This document shows, one piece after another, positions 61,823 through 64,000 of a stretch of DNA of 64,000 bases (its first letter is position 1; every line of letters begins with the position of its first letter). Location of the stretch: assembly GCA_963665575.2 (NCBI GenBank), contig CAXXDW010000006.1, positions 1,178,001 through 1,242,000 of the forward strand, in the 5' to 3' direction. A program made the translations under genes and the position numbers. Below the pieces are notes generated by a model, which was given only the letters and a program-made list of their open reading frames with translations, made no database searches and was not told the origin of the DNA. The stretch comes from Rariloculus sp963665575. Its GTDB lineage: Bacteria; Pseudomonadota; Gammaproteobacteria; Steroidobacterales; Rariloculaceae.

Positions 61823-62928
61823 GTCCCGGGACCGACCACCAGTTCATGGCGCGGGCGCTCAGGCTGGCCCGCAGGGGACTCACCTCGACCGACCCGAACC
61901 CGACCGTGGGCTGCGTGCTCGTCAGGGACGGCGAAGTCGTCGGCGAAGGCTGGACCGCGCCGGTCGGCGGGCCGCACGCGGAGCGCGCCGCAGTGGCCGC
62001 GGCCGGCGCCGCCGCTCGCGGCTCGACCGCTTACGTGACGCTCGAGCCCTGTTGTCACCAGGGGCGCACCGGACCATGCACGGTCGCGCTTCTCGACGCC
62101 GGAGTCGCGCGCGTGGTTTGTGCGACCGGGGACCCGAATCCGCTCGTCAACGGCGCGGGACTGCGTGCGCTCGGCGAAGCGGGCGTCGCCGTGGAGCAGG
62201 GCCTCATGGCGCAAAGCGCACGCGAGATCAACAGGGGATACATCGCGCGCATGACCCGCGGCCGGCCCTGGGTCAGGAGCAAGATCGCCGCGAGTCTCGA
62301 CGGGAGGACCGCGCTTGCGAGCGGCGAAAGCAAGTGGATCACGGGAGCCGGTGCCCGACGCGACGTGCACCGCTGGCGGGCGCGCTCGAGCGCTGTGCTG
62401 TGCGGTGTCGGGACCGTGCTCGCTGACGATCCTTCGCTGAACGCGCGGCCTGACGACGAAACCGACGGGCTCGTCCAGCCGCTGCGCGCGATCGTGGATT
62501 CCGCGCTGCGGACCCCGCCGTCCGCGCACACGCTGTCGCTGCCGGGCGAAGTCGTCATTTTCACGGCAGCCGATGCCGCCGTCCGGCGCGCGCCGCTCGA
62601 GGCCGCCGGCGCGCGAATCGAGCCGGTCGAAGGCAGACCGCGCTGCGATCTCGCTCAGGTGCTCGAGCGCCTCGGAGAGCTCGAGGTCAACGACGTCTGG
62701 GTCGAGGCCGGCGCGACGCTCAACGGGGCGCTGCTCGAGCGCGGCCTCATCGACGAGTTGGTGCTCTATCTCGCGCCACGACTGCTCGGTGACGATGCGC
62801 GCGGCATGTTTTCGCTGGCTCCGCTCGCAAGCCTTGCCGAAAGCCCTGAACTTTCGATCGATGAGGTACGCAGGGTCGGTCCCGACTTGCGCATACTGGC
62901 GCGTCCCGGTACGGTGCTGGCCCCCTGA
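61819..62928 (+). CDS. ribD: Bifunctional riboflavin deaminase/reductase
   Basis: A 369-residue enzyme for the second and third steps of riboflavin synthesis. The N-terminal deaminase has zinc motifs HAE (GGPHAERAAV) and PCCHQGRTGPC, and TDPNPTVGCVLV. The C-terminal reductase has RPWVRSKIAASLDGRTAL, SKWITG and VWVEAGATLNGALLERGLID. GTG start, translationally coupled to nrdR. Confidence 0.94.
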   Translation: MSPGTDHQFMARALRLARRGLTSTDPNPTVGCVLVRDGEVVGEGWTAPVGGPHAERAAVAAAGAAARGSTAYVTLEPCCHQGRTGPCTVALLDAGVARVVCATGDPNPLVNGAGLRALGEAGVAVEQGLMAQSAREINRGYIARMTRGRPWVRSKIAASLDGRTALASGESKWITGAGARRDVHRWRARSSAVLCGVGTVLADDPSLNARPDDETDGLVQPLRAIVDSALRTPPSAHTLSLPGEVVIFTAADAAVRRAPLEAAGARIEPVEGRPRCDLAQVLERLGELEVNDVWVEAGATLNGALLERGLIDELVLYLAPRLLGDDARGMFSLAPLASLAESPELSIDEVRRVGPDLRILARPGTVLAP

Positions 62929-62967
62929 GGACTTCGGTCGTCCAGATTCAACATTGCCGAAACCGGT

Positions 62968-62997
62968 CATTCCCGGATCGGCGAACGCCGGAGAATG
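62968..62997. repeat. REP-like hairpin in the ribD-ribE gap
   Basis: CATTCCCGGAT-CGGCGAACGCCG-GAGAATG: an inner CGGCG-AA-CGCCG stem is flanked by complementary CATTC/GAATG arms. It resembles the widespread proteobacterial ATTCCxGGCGAACGCCGGAAT repeats. It lies in the 182-bp space between ribD and ribE, which holds no gene. Confidence 0.5.
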
Positions 62998-63110
62998 GAA
63001 TTGTTCGGAGCTTTCCTGCCAGGCCGTGACGGAACGCCACGCCACAGCTCGACACGGCGAGGCTTTCGCAGCGGGTTGCCTGGCGGCGAGCGACTAGAAG
63101 GCGAGTCGAG

Positions 63111-63713
63111 GTGTTTTCCGGAATAGTCAAATGCGTCGGCCGGGTTCTCGAGCGGACCGACACGGGAGCCGACGCGAAGCTCGCGATCGGTTACGAGACC
63201 GGCGAACTCGGTGCGCTCGCGCCGGGATCGAGCATCGCCGTCAACGGGGCCTGCCTGACCGCAACAGCCTGCAGTCCCGGCCGTTTCGAAGTCGACGCAT
63301 CCGCCGAGACGCTCGCGGTGACGACGCTTGCATCGGTCGGGGTCGGCAGCAGGCTCAATCTCGAACCGTCGCTGAAAGTCGGCGACCCGGTCGACGGGCA
63401 CTTCGTGACCGGTCACGTCGACGGTGTCGGCCGGGTCGTGGAGATCGCTCAGGCCGGCCGTTCGACCTTTCTCGCGATCGAGTTGCCCGCAGAATTGAGT
63501 CGCTACGTCGCGCGCAAGGGTTCGGTTGCAGTGGACGGCGTGAGCCTGACCGTGAACGTCGTGGAGGGCTGCCGCTTCGAAGTCAACATCGTGCCGCACA
63601 CGCGCGCGGCGACAGTCATTTCCGGGTACGAGCCCGGCTCGGCTGTTAACATTGAAGTGGATGTCGTCGCTCGCTACCTGGAGCGTCTTCGCGGCCAGGA
63701 AGCGGCGCCGTAG
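63111..63713 (+). CDS. ribE: Riboflavin synthase alpha subunit
   Basis: A 200-residue enzyme for the last step of riboflavin synthesis. GTG start. Two lumazine-binding barrels: MFSGIVKCVGRVLER, SIAVNGACLTATACSPGRFE, LKVGDPVDGHFVTGHVDGVG; and SRYVARKGSVAVDGVSLTVN, FEVNIVPHTRAATVI. Standard length. The 3' end (GAAGCGGCGCCGTAG) runs into a palindromic repeat copy. Confidence 0.94.
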   Translation: MFSGIVKCVGRVLERTDTGADAKLAIGYETGELGALAPGSSIAVNGACLTATACSPGRFEVDASAETLAVTTLASVGVGSRLNLEPSLKVGDPVDGHFVTGHVDGVGRVVEIAQAGRSTFLAIELPAELSRYVARKGSVAVDGVSLTVNVVEGCRFEVNIVPHTRAATVISGYEPGSAVNIEVDVVARYLERLRGQEAAP

Positions 63714-63764
63714 GGAGTCGCGAACGCGATTTGCAGCCGTGAATTCCTGCCGCGCAGGCTCGGG
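63703..63764. repeat. Palindromic repeat copy between ribE and ribB
   Basis: GCGCCGTAGGGAGTCGCGAA, then CGCGATTTGCAGCCGTGAAT, then TCCTGCCGCGCAGGCTC: the same order of segments as the copy at 57178-57245, with a shortened left end. The TAG inside GTAGGG is the ribE stop codon. Confidence 0.7.
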
Positions 63765-63829
63765 GGACCTCGTGGACCAGTCCGGGGCGAAGCTCCGCGG
63801 CGCAGTGAGCATGGAGCTTAAGAGAAGCC

Positions 63830-64000
63830 ATGATTACTCAAGTGACAACCGGCAAGGCATGGTCGGGGCTCGACCCGATCGAGGACATCATCGCCGCGCT
63901 GCGCAAGGGCGAGATGGCCGTGATCCTCGATGACGAGGATCGCGAGAACGAAGGCGATCTGATCATGGCTGCGAGCAAGGTCCGCAGCGAGCACATCAAC
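63830..64000 (+). CDS. ribB: 3,4-dihydroxy-2-butanone 4-phosphate synthase (5' part)
   Basis: The first 57 codons of the ribulose-5-phosphate branch enzyme of riboflavin synthesis, cut by the window edge. Start ATG 63830 behind AAGAGAAG. Family motif is clear: DPIEDIIAALRKGEMAVILD and DDEDRENEGDLIMAA with the metal-binding acidic cluster, then KVRSEHIN. It may be a RibBA fusion; the rest is not visible. No FMN riboswitch precedes it. Confidence 0.92.
   Translation, partial: MITQVTTGKAWSGLDPIEDIIAALRKGEMAVILDDEDRENEGDLIMAASKVRSEHIN

Noticed and set aside
63714..63829. FMN riboswitch before ribB
   Set aside because: The conserved RFN segments are absent; the gap holds a palindromic repeat copy instead.

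Overview
The window is one contiguous, GC-rich (by eye about 65-70%) stretch of bacterial chromosome, almost fully coding. The gene set and order (glyA-nrdR-ribD-ribE-ribB, ilvH-proB-proA, ettA, squalene-hopene cyclase, abundant Tat and Sec exported proteins, DUF1552/DUF1592 cytochrome-type proteins, two DUF6152 proteins) suggest a free-living gammaproteobacterium, perhaps near the marine Woeseiales/Steroidobacterales-type lineages. That placement is an inference from gene content. I saw no tRNA, rRNA, CRISPR array, prophage or transposase.

Layout. 1-18753: accessory and envelope genes: a truncated DUF6152 gene, a PhoD-type phosphatase, a PQQ-type sugar dehydrogenase, NUDIX hydrolase, M23 peptidase, GyrI-like and CMD-like proteins, a three-gene operon (DUF1592 multidomain cytochrome, DUF1552 protein, alpha/beta hydrolase), an ankyrin protein, a second DUF6152 gene with its partner, a frameshifted NADP-binding gene, a DMT transporter, a VOC protein and a GFA protein. 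18944-26705: two Cys/Met-metabolism PLP enzymes around a MOSC protein, an SDR, squalene-hopene cyclase, a small lipoprotein and cysteine synthase. 26759-27425: a palindromic repeat element and a DUF4399 gene.

27556-39921 is the most interesting region: ten co-directional genes, several with overlapping start and stop codons, encoding two lipoproteins, a Ser/Thr kinase, a membrane-anchored TPR protein, a TM-PEGA-SUMF1 protein, a small secreted protein, a MotA/TolQ/ExbB-type channel, an FHA protein with an actin-like N-terminal half, and two von Willebrand A proteins whose N-terminal membrane segments look like ExbD/TolR. An OmpA-family gene follows (40318-41058) and ends at a clear terminator. 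I read this as a phospho-signalled, ion-driven trans-envelope machine that I cannot match to a described system.

41145-51026: biosynthesis: bioD and bioF, phosphomannomutase, bioA, ilvB, and the divergent ilvH-proB-proA operon. 51189-57179: a secreted protein with TonB-box-like motifs, a small conserved protein, a RIO-like kinase, and a 1361-residue AAA/P-domain/WD40 transmembrane protein. The kinase and the large gene diverge across three 72-bp-spaced repeats. 57260-64000: ettA, a frameshifted histone-deacetylase-family gene, glyA, nrdR, ribD, ribE and the start of ribB.

A dispersed palindromic repeat (core near AGGAGCCTGYGCCGYAGGA) sits at the 3' ends of several genes and often contains their stop codon.
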